DNA of 64,000 nt, taken from positions 186,001 to 250,000 of the forward strand of contig NZ_CABVHJ010000009.1 in assembly GCF_902497745.1 (NCBI RefSeq), in the 5' to 3' direction. Positions 1-10,597 of the stretch are shown here, one piece after another. The position numbers were made by a program, and so were the translations under genes. The stretch comes from Pseudomonas fluorescens. Lineage in GTDB: Bacteria > Pseudomonadota > Gammaproteobacteria > Pseudomonadales > Pseudomonadaceae. Position 1 is the stretch's first letter. Each line of letters starts with the position of its first letter. The notes beneath the pieces are model-generated. The model searched no databases and was not told the origin of the DNA. It saw only the letters and a program-made list of their open reading frames with translations.

Positions 1-2725
1 GGATCCAGGTGCCGACTTCGAGAATCAGGCCGCTGTCTTCCAGCACCTTGATGAACTCGGTGGGTGATTGCGCACCCAGCTCCGGGTGATTCCAGCGCAC
101 CAGCGCTTCGGCGCCGATGATGCGGTTGTCGCGGGCATCGACCTGCGGCTGAAAGTGCACATTGAATTCCCCGCGCGACAGCGCCAGACGCAGGTCGGTC
201 TCCATGCGCAGCCGTTCGCTGGCGGCTTTCTGCATGGTGTTGTGATACATCTGCGTGGTGTTGCGCCCGGAGTCCTTGGCCCGGTACAGAGCAATGTCGG
301 CGCGTTTGAGCAGGTCGGTCGGCGTCGAGCCGTGATCGGGGATCAGCGCCACGCCGATGCTTGGGGTCACTTGCAGACGCTGGCCGTCGAGGAACATCGG
401 CTCCGAGAGCAATTCGCGCAGGGTGTCGGCCAGATTGCGCACTTGTGTGCTGACTTCATTGCGCGAGCCTTCGAGACCGCTGAGCAGCACGACAAATTCG
501 TCGCCGCCGAGGCGTGCGACCGTGTCTTCCATGCGCACACTGGCTTCGAGCCGCGCAGTGATGATCTTCAGCACCGTGTCGCCGACCGGGTGGCCGAGCG
601 AATCGTTGATGTGCTTGAAGTGATCGAGGTCGAGAAACAGCAAGGCACCGCGCAGGTTGTGGCGCTTGAGCAGGGCGATCTGCTGGCTCAGACGATCCAT
701 CAGCAAGGCGCGGTTGGGCAGGTTGGTCAGCGGGTCGTGATAAGCCAGATGACGGATTTGCGCTTCAGCGTTTTTCAGCAGGCTGACGTCCCGCGCGGTC
801 AGCAGCAGGCACGCGGTTTCATTTAGCGTGATCGGCTCGACCGAAACCTCCACCGTCAGCATCTCCCCGCGTTTGTTACGCCCGAGCATTTCCTGATGGT
901 GCACGCGGCCCTTGATCTGCAACTCGGCGAGTAACGCCGAGCGCTGCTTTTCTTCGGCCCAGATACCCACCTGATACACCGTTTTGCCCACCACTTCTTC
1001 GGCGCGATAGCCGGTGAGCCGGCAGAAACCGTCGTTGACCTCCAGATAACGCCCGGTGTCGCGTTCGGTGATGGTGATTGCGTCCGGGCTGGAGTGGAAC
1101 GCCTTGGCGAATTTCTCTTCACTGGCTTTCAGCGCTGCTTCCGAGCGCTGCTGCTGGGTAATGTCGCGCAGGGTGGTGACGATGCAGGGCTGATCGCCGA
1201 CGCTGATCTGCCGGCTGGAAATCACACAGGTCAGCGACTGGCCGTCCTTGTGTTGCACGATGATCGCGACGTTGCTCAAACCCTGTTCGCGGATCACCCG
1301 CTCGATGCGTTGCAGGCTTTTCGCCGAGGCGTCCCACAGGCCGATTTCTTCGGCGGTGTGGCCAATCACGTCGGTGGCGCTCCAGCCGAAGGTCTGGGTA
1401 AAGCTGTTATTGATTTCGATGAACTCGCCACTGTCCTGGCGGGTGACGCAGATCGGGTCCGGGCTGACCTGGAACAGCGTGGCGAATTTCTCTTCCGAGG
1501 CCACCAGCCGCTGTTCGCGCTCGACCTGATCGGTGATGTCGAGCAACGTGCCGGCCATGCGCAGTGGCGCGCCGTTGTCGTCGCGGTAGAGGCGGGCGCG
1601 GCTTTCCAGATAACGCGAGCTGCCGTCCGGCAGTTGCACGCGATAGGTCAGCTGATAGTTGCCCGCCGGGCCTTCGCGCAGGCTGCGGTAGGCGTCGCGC
1701 ATGCTGTCGCGCTCTTCGCCGGGCACGCCTTCGAAAAACTCTTCAAACGACTCATGGAACGGTTTCGGCTCCAGGCCGTGCAATTGCGCGGCGCGGGCCG
1801 AGCCGTAGAGCATGCCGCTGGGAATGTGCCAGTCCCAGGTGCCGAGTTGCGCGGAGTCCAGCGCCAGGTCGAGGCGTTCCTGGCTGTCCTTCAAGGCGTG
1901 TTCGGCGGCCTTGCGTTCGGTGGTGTCGAGAAACGTGCTGAGTAGGTATGGCTGGCCTTCGAGTTCGACCTTCTGCGCACTGAGAATGCCGTCGTGAATC
2001 TGCCCGTTGCTGGCACGAAACTGCACTTCCATGCTGATCAGCTCGCCTTTGGCTTTGGTCTTCTTGACCAGTTCGGCGCGTTGCTCGGGATGTACCCACA
2101 AACCCAGTTCCAGCGTGGTGCGGCCGATGGCGCTCTGCACCGGCCAGCCGAACAGGCTTTCGAAATACTGGTTGGCTTCGCTGATCAGGCCGTCTTCCTG
2201 GCGGGTCAGCAGGACCATATTCGGGCACAGGTGAAAAAGTGTCGCGAAACGTTTCTCCGAGCTGCTCAGCGCCTGTTCACGTTGACGCTGGTGGGTGATT
2301 TCACGAATCACCCCGATCATTCGGGGGCGGCCGTTTTTATCCGGCAGCAGGCTGCCGCTGATTTCCAGCCAGTGCAGGCTGCCGTCAGGCCAGCGGATGC
2401 GGTGGTGCATCGCTTGTTCCAGCGGTGCGCCGGCAATTACCGCGTGGAAGGCGCGAACGGTTTTCGCCCGGTCTTCCGGCGGCAATAGGTCGAGGTATTC
2501 CAAGTCTGCCGGCAGCGGCTGGCGTGGATCGAAACCGAACAAGGCCTGGGTACCACGCGACCAACTGATCTGCCCGCGCTCGATGTCCCAATACCAGGCG
2601 CCGAGCCGCGCGCCGTTGAGCGCCGCCAGCAATTGCGGCGCGCTTTCCCAGCTCTGCTCGGAATGACGCGGGTCAATCGCCTGAATACGCGGCATCGGCG
2701 GAATTCGGTCAACAGATTTCGGCAT
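1..2725 (-). CDS. Multi-PAS GGDEF/EAL signalling protein (3' end cut by window)
   Basis: About 908 codons are visible without a stop; the C-terminal part lies before base 1. Translated on the reverse strand, the protein has no obvious membrane segment at its N-terminus and starts with serial PAS/PAC sensor modules (roughly residues 30-160, 160-280, 285-420, 420-540 and 540-660, each ending in an ITHQ/DTTE/DITD-like PAC boundary). A diguanylate cyclase domain follows, with an intact GGDEF motif at bases about 491-512, and then the beginning of an EAL phosphodiesterase domain (EALVRW near base 105). Such proteins make and/or break cyclic di-GMP in the cytoplasm. ATG 2725 was chosen as the first strong start; ATG 2695 is an alternative. 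The gene follows the LysR gene on the same strand after 73 bases. Which of the two enzymatic activities is real cannot be decided without the rest of the EAL domain. Confidence 0.9.
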   Translation of the reverse strand, partial: MPKSVDRIPPMPRIQAIDPRHSEQSWESAPQLLAALNGARLGAWYWDIERGQISWSRGTQALFGFDPRQPLPADLEYLDLLPPEDRAKTVRAFHAVIAGAPLEQAMHHRIRWPDGSLHWLEISGSLLPDKNGRPRMIGVIREITHQRQREQALSSSEKRFATLFHLCPNMVLLTRQEDGLISEANQYFESLFGWPVQSAIGRTTLELGLWVHPEQRAELVKKTKAKGELISMEVQFRASNGQIHDGILSAQKVELEGQPYLLSTFLDTTERKAAEHALKDSQERLDLALDSAQLGTWDWHIPSGMLYGSARAAQLHGLEPKPFHESFEEFFEGVPGEERDSMRDAYRSLREGPAGNYQLTYRVQLPDGSSRYLESRARLYRDDNGAPLRMAGTLLDITDQVEREQRLVASEEKFATLFQVSPDPICVTRQDSGEFIEINNSFTQTFGWSATDVIGHTAEEIGLWDASAKSLQRIERVIREQGLSNVAIIVQHKDGQSLTCVISSRQISVGDQPCIVTTLRDITQQQRSEAALKASEEKFAKAFHSSPDAITITERDTGRYLEVNDGFCRLTGYRAEEVVGKTVYQVGIWAEEKQRSALLAELQIKGRVHHQEMLGRNKRGEMLTVEVSVEPITLNETACLLLTARDVSLLKNAEAQIRHLAYHDPLTNLPNRALLMDRLSQQIALLKRHNLRGALLFLDLDHFKHINDSLGHPVGDTVLKIITARLEASVRMEDTVARLGGDEFVVLLSGLEGSRNEVSTQVRNLADTLRELLSEPMFLDGQRLQVTPSIGVALIPDHGSTPTDLLKRADIALYRAKDSGRNTTQMYHNTMQKAASERLRMETDLRLALSRGEFNVHFQPQVDARDNRIIGAEALVRWNHPELGAQSPTEFIKVLEDSGLILEVGTWI

Positions 2726-2798
2726 TGTGGACAGGCCTTGAGCTGATGGTGGCGTTGGCACAGGGGCGGCGGCTCTATAGGAGTAGCACAAGTTGGCC

Positions 2799-3683
2799 TC
2801 AAGTCCCTGGCAGATCGATTTGTGCGTCCAGCAGTGCCATAAAGGCTTTTGCCGCATTCGATAGCGTCCGTTCGGTGTGCAGGATATAGCCTAGCTGGCG
2901 AGTGAGCTGTATGCCCGGCAAAGCGATGCTCGCCACCTGCTCATCAAGCATGGTGCGCGGCAAAACGCTCCAGGCCAGACCAATCGAGACCATCATCTTG
3001 ATGGTTTCCAGGTAGTTGGTGCTCATGGCGATGTTCGGCGTCAGGCCCTGAGCCTCGAATAACCGTTGGACAATATGGTGGGTAAAGGTGTTGCCTCCGG
3101 GGAAAACCGCCGGATGACCGGCGATGTCCGCCAGATTGACCGGGCCATTGCTGATCAGCGAATGCTCCGGGGCGACCACGAAATCCAGCGGGTCGTCCCA
3201 CACCGGCTTGGCTTTGACCAGTGCGTGGGGCTCCGGCGCGAGGGTGATGACCGCCAGTTCGGCGCGGCCATGGAGAATTTCTTCGTAGGCCACTTCCGAA
3301 TCGAGGAACTGAATATCCAGCGCCACCTGTGGGTAACGGCGGGTGAATTCCCTTAATAGCGGCGGCAAACGGTGCAGGCCAATGTGGTGACTGGTGGCGA
3401 GGGTCAGACGACCGCTGACTTCGCCGGTCAGGTTGGTCAGCGCGCGGCGGGTGTCATCCAGCACGTTGAGAATCTGATAAGCCCGCGGCAGCAGGGCGCG
3501 GCCGGCCTCGGTCAGGCCGACTTCACGGCCCAGTCGATCAAACAGACGCACCTTCAATTGCTGTTCTAGACCGGCGATGCGTTTGCTGATTGCCGGTTGT
3601 GTCAGGTGCAAGCGTTCACCGGCGCCGGAGAAGCTGCCGGTCTCGGCTATCGCGATAAACGCGTTAAGGTTGGCCAGATCCAT
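2799..3683 (-). CDS. LysR-family transcriptional regulator
   Basis: A 294-residue protein with the usual LysR layout: an N-terminal winged helix-turn-helix (about residues 1-60, with the typical TQPAISKRIAGLE recognition segment) and a periplasmic-binding-like effector domain. ATG 3683 is preferred over the upstream ATG 3713 because GGAA lies 7 bases before it and because the family usually starts directly at MDLxxLxxF. It is transcribed divergently from leuC with 140 bases between the two starts; that gap is A/T-rich around 3700-3745. In Pseudomonas a LysR gene commonly sits here, so control of the leuCD genes is a reasonable inference, but no binding site was proven and the ligand is unknown. 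Confidence 0.9.
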   Translation of the reverse strand: MDLANLNAFIAIAETGSFSGAGERLHLTQPAISKRIAGLEQQLKVRLFDRLGREVGLTEAGRALLPRAYQILNVLDDTRRALTNLTGEVSGRLTLATSHHIGLHRLPPLLREFTRRYPQVALDIQFLDSEVAYEEILHGRAELAVITLAPEPHALVKAKPVWDDPLDFVVAPEHSLISNGPVNLADIAGHPAVFPGGNTFTHHIVQRLFEAQGLTPNIAMSTNYLETIKMMVSIGLAWSVLPRTMLDEQVASIALPGIQLTRQLGYILHTERTLSNAAKAFMALLDAQIDLPGT

Positions 3684-3823
3684 GTTCGTATTCCATTTGG
3701 TTATCCAAAGCATAAAAAATATGAATTTGAGTTATTTAATCTAACCCCATAGGATCGGCCTCACAAGCCAAAGGGTTATTGATAAGCCCAGGGCATAGAA
3801 ACAAGCTGATGAGGAACCGTCTG

Positions 3824-5242
3824 ATGGCCGGCAAAACGCTCTACGACAAGCTCTGGGATTCGCATTTGGTCAAGCAGCGCGACGATGGCTCGGCGCTGAT
3901 CTATATCGATCGTCACATCATTCACGAAGTGACCTCGCCGCAAGCCTTCGAAGGCCTGCGTCTGGCCGGGCGCAAGCCTTGGCGCATCGATGCCAATATC
4001 GCAACCCCGGACCACAACGTACCGACGACTCCAGAGCGCAAGGGCGGCATCGAAGCCATTGCCGATCAGGTCTCGCGTTTGCAGGTTCAGACCCTCGATG
4101 ACAACTGTGATGAATACGGCATCGTCGAGTTCAAGATGAACGACGTCCGCCAGGGCATCGTCCACGTGATCAGCCCGGAGCAGGGCGCGACCTTGCCAGG
4201 CATGACCGTGGTCTGCGGCGACTCGCACACCTCGACCCACGGCGCGTTCGGCGCGTTGGCTCACGGTATCGGCACTTCCGAGGTCGAGCACGTGCTCGCC
4301 ACCCAGTGCCTGGTCGCCAAGAAAATGAAGAACATGCTGGTGCGCGTTGAAGGGCAATTGCCGTTCGGCGTGACCGCCAAGGACATCGTCCTCGCGGTGA
4401 TCGGCAAGATCGGCACCGCCGGCGGTAACGGCCACGCCATCGAATTCGCTGGCAGCGCGATCCGCGATTTGTCCGTTGAAGGCCGCATGACCATCTGCAA
4501 CATGTCCATCGAAGCTGGCGCTCGCGTTGGCTTGGTGGCGGCGGATCAGAAGACTGTCGATTACGTGAAGGGTCGTCCATTCGCACCGAAAGGCGCGGAA
4601 TGGGACATGGCTGTGGAAGCCTGGAAAGACCTGGTTTCCGACGCCGACGCCAAGTTCGACACTGTGGTTGAACTCGACGCTGCGCAGATCAAGCCGCAAG
4701 TGAGCTGGGGCACTTCCCCGGAAATGGTCTTGGCCGTTGATCAGAACGTGCCGGATCCAGCCAAAGAGATGGATCTGGTCAAGCGCGACTCGATCGTCCG
4801 CGCCTTGAAATACATGGGTTTGACCGCCAATCAGGCGATCACCGACATTCAGCTGGATCGCGTGTTTATCGGTTCCTGCACCAACTCGCGCATCGAAGAC
4901 TTGCGTGCTGCGGCGGTGATCGCCAAGGGCCGTAAAGTCGCTTCGACCATCAAGCAAGCGATCGTGGTGCCGGGCTCGGGTCTGGTGAAGGCTCAGGCTG
5001 AGGCCGAAGGTCTCGACAAGATTTTCCTCGAAGCCGGTTTCGAATGGCGTGAGCCGGGTTGCTCGATGTGCCTGGCGATGAACCCGGACCGTTTGGAGTC
5101 CGGCGAGCATTGCGCCTCGACCTCCAACCGTAACTTCGAAGGCCGTCAGGGCGCCGGTGGCCGTACCCACCTCGTCAGCCCGGCCATGGCGGCGGCGGCA
5201 GCGGTGAACGGTCGGTTCATCGACGTTCGTGAATTGATTTAA
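3824..5242 (+). CDS. leuC: 3-isopropylmalate dehydratase large subunit
   Basis: LeuC, 472 residues, the normal length. With LeuD it forms the aconitase-like isopropylmalate isomerase that converts 2- to 3-isopropylmalate in leucine synthesis in the cytoplasm. The three cysteines that hold the 4Fe-4S cluster are at C352 (in FIGSCTNSR), C413 and C416 (in GCSMC). The start at 3824 is supported by GAGGAA seven to eight bases upstream; the reading frame is open further upstream but without a ribosome binding site. leuD follows after 11 bases with its own RBS (AAAGGAG), so the two are surely one operon. Confidence 0.98.
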   Translation: MAGKTLYDKLWDSHLVKQRDDGSALIYIDRHIIHEVTSPQAFEGLRLAGRKPWRIDANIATPDHNVPTTPERKGGIEAIADQVSRLQVQTLDDNCDEYGIVEFKMNDVRQGIVHVISPEQGATLPGMTVVCGDSHTSTHGAFGALAHGIGTSEVEHVLATQCLVAKKMKNMLVRVEGQLPFGVTAKDIVLAVIGKIGTAGGNGHAIEFAGSAIRDLSVEGRMTICNMSIEAGARVGLVAADQKTVDYVKGRPFAPKGAEWDMAVEAWKDLVSDADAKFDTVVELDAAQIKPQVSWGTSPEMVLAVDQNVPDPAKEMDLVKRDSIVRALKYMGLTANQAITDIQLDRVFIGSCTNSRIEDLRAAAVIAKGRKVASTIKQAIVVPGSGLVKAQAEAEGLDKIFLEAGFEWREPGCSMCLAMNPDRLESGEHCASTSNRNFEGRQGAGGRTHLVSPAMAAAAAVNGRFIDVRELI

Positions 5243-5253
5243 AGGAGCGCAGC

Positions 5254-5898
5254 ATGAAAGCTTTTACCCAGCACACTGGTCTTGTCGCGCCTCTGGATCG
5301 TGCCAACGTCGACACTGACCAAATCATTCCGAAACAGTTTTTGAAGTCGATCAAGCGCACCGGTTTCGGCCCGAACCTGTTCGACGAGTGGCGCTACCTC
5401 GATGTCGGCCAGCCGTATCAGGACAACTCCAAACGTCCGCTGAACAAGGACTTCGTCCTCAACGCCGAGCGTTATCAAGGCGCCAGCGTGTTGCTGGCCC
5501 GTGAGAACTTCGGTTGCGGTTCCAGCCGTGAACACGCGCCGTGGGCCCTGGAAGAATACGGTTTCCGCAGCATCATCGCGCCGAGCTACGCCGACATCTT
5601 CTTCAACAACAGCTTCAAGAACGGCTTGTTGCCGATCATCTTGAGCGACGCTGAGGTTGATGAGTTGTTCAAGCAAGTTGAGGCCGAGCCGGGCTATCAA
5701 TTGCAGGTCGATCTGCAGGCGCAGACCGTGACTCGCCCGGATGGCAAGGTGTACAGCTTTGAGATTGATGCGTTTCGCAAGCATTGCCTGTTGAACGGTC
5801 TGGACGATATTGGTTTGACCTTGCAGGACGGTGATGCGATTGCGACGTTCGAGGCCAAGCATCGGGTTAGCCAGCCGTGGTTGTTTCGCGACGCATAA
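5254..5898 (+). CDS. leuD: 3-isopropylmalate dehydratase small subunit
   Basis: LeuD, 214 residues, full length. It is the swivelling small subunit of isopropylmalate isomerase and supplies part of the substrate pocket. The N-terminal motif [15 protein letters not shown] and the segment [13 protein letters not shown] (about residues 87-99) are the hallmark substrate-binding loops of the family. An AAAGGAG ribosome binding site lies just before the ATG. It is cotranscribed with leuC; a REPIN hairpin follows the stop. Confidence 0.98.
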   Translation: MKAFTQHTGLVAPLDRANVDTDQIIPKQFLKSIKRTGFGPNLFDEWRYLDVGQPYQDNSKRPLNKDFVLNAERYQGASVLLARENFGCGSSREHAPWALEEYGFRSIIAPSYADIFFNNSFKNGLLPIILSDAEVDELFKQVEAEPGYQLQVDLQAQTVTRPDGKVYSFEIDAFRKHCLLNGLDDIGLTLQDGDAIATFEAKHRVSQPWLFRDA

Positions 5899-5929
5899 GC
5901 AAGTTTTAAATTGATGCAGTTCAGGCTGG

Positions 5930-6002
5930 CCTCTTCGCGAGCAAGCTCGCTCCCACAGGGGAATGCATTTCAAGTGTGGGAGCGAGCTTGCTCGCGAAGG
6001 CG
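5930..6002. repeat. REPIN: two inverted REP sequences
   Basis: Two inverted copies of a Pseudomonas REP sequence (TTCGCGAGCAAGCTCGCTCC and its complement) are separated by about 18 bases and can fold into one long hairpin between leuD and the methyltransferase gene. REP doublets of this form are a known mobile, non-coding repeat class of fluorescent pseudomonads. Confidence 0.9.
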
Positions 6003-6045
6003 GTAGTCCAGGCAATACAAGGCTAAAACCCAGAAGGATGTGACC

Positions 6046-6813
6046 ATGACCAGCACCGCCCAGCACACCCAGGTCGTACAAAAGCAATTCGGTGAACAGG
6101 CCGCCGCCTACCTGAGCAGCGCCGTTCACGCGCAGGGTACCGAATTCGCACTGCTACAGGCTGAGCTGAAAGGGCAGGGCAACGCTCGGGTACTGGATCT
6201 GGGTTGCGGCGCCGGTCACGTCAGTTTCCACGTGGCACCGCTGGTCAGGGAAGTGGTCGCCTACGACCTGTCACAGCAAATGCTCGACGTGGTCGCCGCC
6301 GCGGCCGTTGATCGCGGTTTCACCAACATTGCCACGGTCAACGGCGCCGCCGAGCGTCTGCCGTTTGCCGATGGCGAGTTCGACTTCGTGTTCAGCCGTT
6401 ATTCGGCGCATCACTGGAGCGATATCGGCGTGGCCCTGCGCGAAGTGCGTCGGGTGCTGAAGCCTGGCGGTGTGGCGGCGTTCGTGGATGTGTTGTCACC
6501 GGGCAGTCCGTTGTTCGACACTTACCTGCAAAGCGTCGAAGTGCTGCGCGACACCAGCCACGTGCGCGATTATTCAGGCGCTGAGTGGCTGCGGCAGGTC
6601 AGCGAGGCCGGTTTGCATGTGCGCAGTACCACGCGTCAGCGTCTGCGTCTGGAGTACACAAGCTGGGTTGAACGTATGCGCACGCCTGACGTGATGCGCG
6701 CGGCGATCCGCCAGTTGCAGCAGTCGATGGGTAATGAAGTGCGCGAATATTTTGAGATTGATGCCGATGGCTCGTTCAGTACCGATGTAATTGTATTGAT
6801 GGCCGAGCGATAA
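6046..6813 (+). CDS. Class I SAM-dependent methyltransferase
   Basis: A 255-residue protein of the UbiE/Methyltransf_11 type. The S-adenosylmethionine-binding motif I is VLDLGCGAGH at residues 49-58, followed by the acidic post-I loop (AYDLSQQMLD) and the motif near FSRYSAHHW. It sits between leuD and leuB, as in other pseudomonads, but nothing in the sequence names its substrate. ATG 6046 is chosen because AAGGA lies 7 bases upstream; a GTG at 6040 in the same frame is too close to that site. Confidence 0.9.
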   Translation: MTSTAQHTQVVQKQFGEQAAAYLSSAVHAQGTEFALLQAELKGQGNARVLDLGCGAGHVSFHVAPLVREVVAYDLSQQMLDVVAAAAVDRGFTNIATVNGAAERLPFADGEFDFVFSRYSAHHWSDIGVALREVRRVLKPGGVAAFVDVLSPGSPLFDTYLQSVEVLRDTSHVRDYSGAEWLRQVSEAGLHVRSTTRQRLRLEYTSWVERMRTPDVMRAAIRQLQQSMGNEVREYFEIDADGSFSTDVIVLMAER

Positions 6814-6867
6814 GAATTTTTCCGGGCGTGCCGGTAAAGGCGCACCGACTGAAGACACGAGGAAAGC

Positions 6868-7950
<1,083 letters not shown>

Positions 7951-8016
7951 TCTCTCGGGCCCGCTGCGAAATTCAATACAAAGCAGCGGCCCACTTTTCA
8001 AGAAGGTGTAGTTGCG

Positions 8017-9129
8017 ATGAAACGTGTAGGTCTGATCGGTTGGCGCGGGATGGTCGGTTCCGTGCTCATGCAGCGGATGCTGGAAGAGCAGGATTTCGAT
8101 CTAATCGAGCCGGTGTTTTTCACCACTTCCAACGTCGGTGGCCAAGGCCCGTCCGTGGGCAAGGACATTGCTCCGCTCAAGGATGCTTACAGCATTGACG
8201 AGCTGAAGACCCTCGACGTGATTCTGACCTGCCAGGGTGGCGACTACACCAGCGAAGTGTTCCCCAAGCTGCGCGAAGCCGGCTGGCAGGGCTACTGGAT
8301 CGACGCGGCCTCGAGCCTGCGCATGAACGATGACGCGGTGATCATTCTTGATCCGGTCAACCGCAAGGTCATCGACCAGCAACTCGACGCGGGCACCAAG
8401 AACTACATCGGCGGCAACTGCACCGTCAGCCTGATGCTGATGGGCCTGGGCGGTCTGTTCGAAGCCGGTCTGGTTGAGTGGATGAGCGCCATGACCTATC
8501 AGGCGGCCTCCGGTGCCGGCGCGCAGAACATGCGTGAACTGATCAAGCAAATGGGCGCAACCCACGCCGCTGTCGCCGATCAACTGGCCGACCCGGCAAG
8601 CGCGATCCTCGACATCGACCGTCGCGTGGCCGACGCCATGCGCAGCGAAGCCTACCCGACGGAAAACTTCGGCGTACCTTTGGCCGGCAGCCTGATCCCG
8701 TGGATCGACAAGGAACTGCCGAACGGCCAGAGCCGCGAAGAGTGGAAAGCTCAGGCCGAGACCAACAAGATCCTCGGTCGCTTCAAGAGCCCGATCCCGG
8801 TCGACGGCATTTGCGTGCGCATCGGCGCCATGCGTTGCCACAGCCAGGCGCTGACCATCAAGCTGAACAAAGACGTGCCGATCGCCGACATCGAAGGGCT
8901 GATCAGCCAGCACAATCCTTGGGTCAAACTGGTGCCGAACCAGCGCGAAATCAGCATGCAGGAGCTGAGCCCGACCAAGGTCACCGGCACTTTGAATGTT
9001 CCAGTGGGTCGTCTGCGCAAGCTGAACATGGGTTCGCAATTCGTCGGTGCCTTCACCGTCGGCGACCAACTGCTGTGGGGCGCGGCCGAACCGCTGCGTC
9101 GCATGCTGCGGATTTTGCTTGAGCGTTGA
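8017..9129 (+). CDS. asd: Aspartate-semialdehyde dehydrogenase
   Basis: Asd, 370 residues, of the Gram-negative type. It reduces aspartyl phosphate to aspartate semialdehyde with NADPH, the branch point for lysine, diaminopimelate, threonine and methionine. The NADP-binding start [12 protein letters not shown] and the catalytic cysteine C135 (GGNCTVSLM) are present. AGAAGG lies about 10 bases before the ATG. A terminator follows directly, so the next gene, a paralogue lacking the cysteine, is probably a separate unit. Confidence 0.98.
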   Translation: MKRVGLIGWRGMVGSVLMQRMLEEQDFDLIEPVFFTTSNVGGQGPSVGKDIAPLKDAYSIDELKTLDVILTCQGGDYTSEVFPKLREAGWQGYWIDAASSLRMNDDAVIILDPVNRKVIDQQLDAGTKNYIGGNCTVSLMLMGLGGLFEAGLVEWMSAMTYQAASGAGAQNMRELIKQMGATHAAVADQLADPASAILDIDRRVADAMRSEAYPTENFGVPLAGSLIPWIDKELPNGQSREEWKAQAETNKILGRFKSPIPVDGICVRIGAMRCHSQALTIKLNKDVPIADIEGLISQHNPWVKLVPNQREISMQELSPTKVTGTLNVPVGRLRKLNMGSQFVGAFTVGDQLLWGAAEPLRRMLRILLER

Positions 9130-9148
9130 TTGCTTGAAGTAATGAAAG

Positions 9149-9181
9149 AACCCGTGCCTTGTGAGAGGTGCGGGTTTTTTT
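9149..9181 (+). terminator. Intrinsic terminator after asd
   Basis: A hairpin (CCCGTGCCT / AGGTGCGGG, with two wobble pairs) is followed by seven T residues, 20 bases after the asd stop. Confidence 0.85.
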
Positions 9182-9210
9182 ATGCTTTGGATTTCTCGGT
9201 TGCCTGGTCT

Positions 9211-9288
9211 GGCCCCTTCGCGAGCAGGCTCGCTCCCACAGGGGGAATGCTTTTCAAATGTGGGAGCGAGCTTGCTCGCGAAGGGGCC
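9211..9288. repeat. REPIN: two inverted REP sequences
   Basis: Inverted copies beginning GGCCCCTTCGCGAGCAGGCT are separated by a short loop and pair over about 30 bases. This is the same REP family as the element after leuD. Confidence 0.9.
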
Positions 9289-9378
9289 GGGGCAGTCGCC
9301 GCAAATCCGGCAGAAATTGCCTGTGCGCCAGTCACCCGGTAAAGTGCCGCTCCCCCCGTTTCGCCAGAGGCTCGCACC

Positions 9379-10389
9379 ATGACCCAGACCCTAGATATTG
9401 CCGTGATCGGCGCCACCGGTACTGTCGGCGAAACCCTCGTACAGATTCTCGAAGAACGCGACTTCCCGGTCGGCAACCTGCACCTGCTGGCGAGCAGTGA
9501 ATCCGCCGGCAGCTCGGTGCTGTTCCGCAACAAGAACGTGCGCGTTCGCGAAGTCGACGAGTTCGATTTCAGCAAGGTCAAACTGGTGTTCTTCGCCGCC
9601 GGCCCGGCGATTACCCTGAGTTACGCCGCCCGTGTCCACGCTGCCGGTTGCTCGCTGATCGACCTGTCCGGCGCCTTGCCGGCCGATCAGGCTCCGCAAA
9701 TCGTTCCGGAGGCCAACGCTGCCAAGCTCGGCGGTTTGAAGGCCCCGTTCCAGGTCAGCAGTCCAAGCCCGTCGGCCACTTCGCTGGCCGTGGTGCTGGC
9801 GCCGCTGCTCGATCTGATCGACCTGCAATCGGTGCATGTCACCGCCAATCTGGCCGTTTCCGCCCAAGGCCGGGAAGCAGTGACCGAGCTGGCGCGGCAA
9901 ACCGCCGAATTGCTGAACATGCGCCCATTGGAGCCGACTTTCTTCGATCGGCAGATGGCCTTCAATCTGCTGGCCCAGGTCGGCACGCCTGACGCGCAGG
10001 GCCACACGCTGCTGGAAAAACGTCTGGTGCGCGAGTTGCGTCAGGTGCTGGCCAAGCCTTTATTAAAGATTTCCGCAACTTGCGTTCAAGCCCCGGTGTT
10101 TTTTGGCGATAGCTTTAGCGTGACCTTGCAGTCAACGTCGGCTGTCGACCTGGCAAAAGTCAACGCTGCACTCGAAGATGCGCCGGGTATCGAGCTGGTC
10201 GAGGCCGGCGATTATCCGACAGCGGTGGGTGACGCGGTGGGGCAGGACGTTGTCTATGTCGGTCGCGTGCGCAGCGGTGTCGATGACCCGGCGGAACTAA
10301 ATCTGTGGCTGACGTCAGATAACGTACGCAAAGGCGCGGCCCTTAACGCTGTGCAGGTGGCTGAATTGTTGATAAAAGACCTGCTGTAA
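9379..10389 (+). CDS. Asd-like paralogue without catalytic cysteine (Usg type)
   Basis: A 336-residue relative of aspartate-semialdehyde dehydrogenase with the N-terminal nucleotide-binding fold (IAVIGATGTVGETLV) and the dimerisation/catalytic fold. At the position of the active-site Cys in NPNCST-type enzymes it reads SPSPSAT, so the cysteine is replaced by proline. Usg-1 proteins, which accompany true Asd genes in gammaproteobacteria, share this loss. It probably does not catalyse the Asd reaction; its role is unknown. It sits between asd and fimV, as in P. aeruginosa. Confidence 0.9.
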   Translation: MTQTLDIAVIGATGTVGETLVQILEERDFPVGNLHLLASSESAGSSVLFRNKNVRVREVDEFDFSKVKLVFFAAGPAITLSYAARVHAAGCSLIDLSGALPADQAPQIVPEANAAKLGGLKAPFQVSSPSPSATSLAVVLAPLLDLIDLQSVHVTANLAVSAQGREAVTELARQTAELLNMRPLEPTFFDRQMAFNLLAQVGTPDAQGHTLLEKRLVRELRQVLAKPLLKISATCVQAPVFFGDSFSVTLQSTSAVDLAKVNAALEDAPGIELVEAGDYPTAVGDAVGQDVVYVGRVRSGVDDPAELNLWLTSDNVRKGAALNAVQVAELLIKDLL

Positions 10390-10597
10390 AAGATACTTGG
10401 CAACAATTTGTCGACTGATTCTAGGTGAGCGCTATGCTTGCCCAGATCGCTTGATAACGTGTCACCCTCCGGGACATTCCGGGGCATCAAAGAAATGATC
10501 GCGCGCGACATCTGTCGTCGTCGCGCGCAATGCCTTACGGCAGCGGTATTCAACATCTTCTCGCTGGCCGAGGAACGTTCAAACAAAGGATGAGGCT

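Noticed and set aside
1094-1945. 283-codon + strand frame inside the GGDEF/EAL gene
   Set aside because: The reverse strand reads through as continuous PAS domains; the + frame is a shadow.
3776-5170. 464-codon open frame antisense to leuC
   Set aside because: It is the shadow of the GC-rich leuC codons; leuC is complete with all cluster cysteines.
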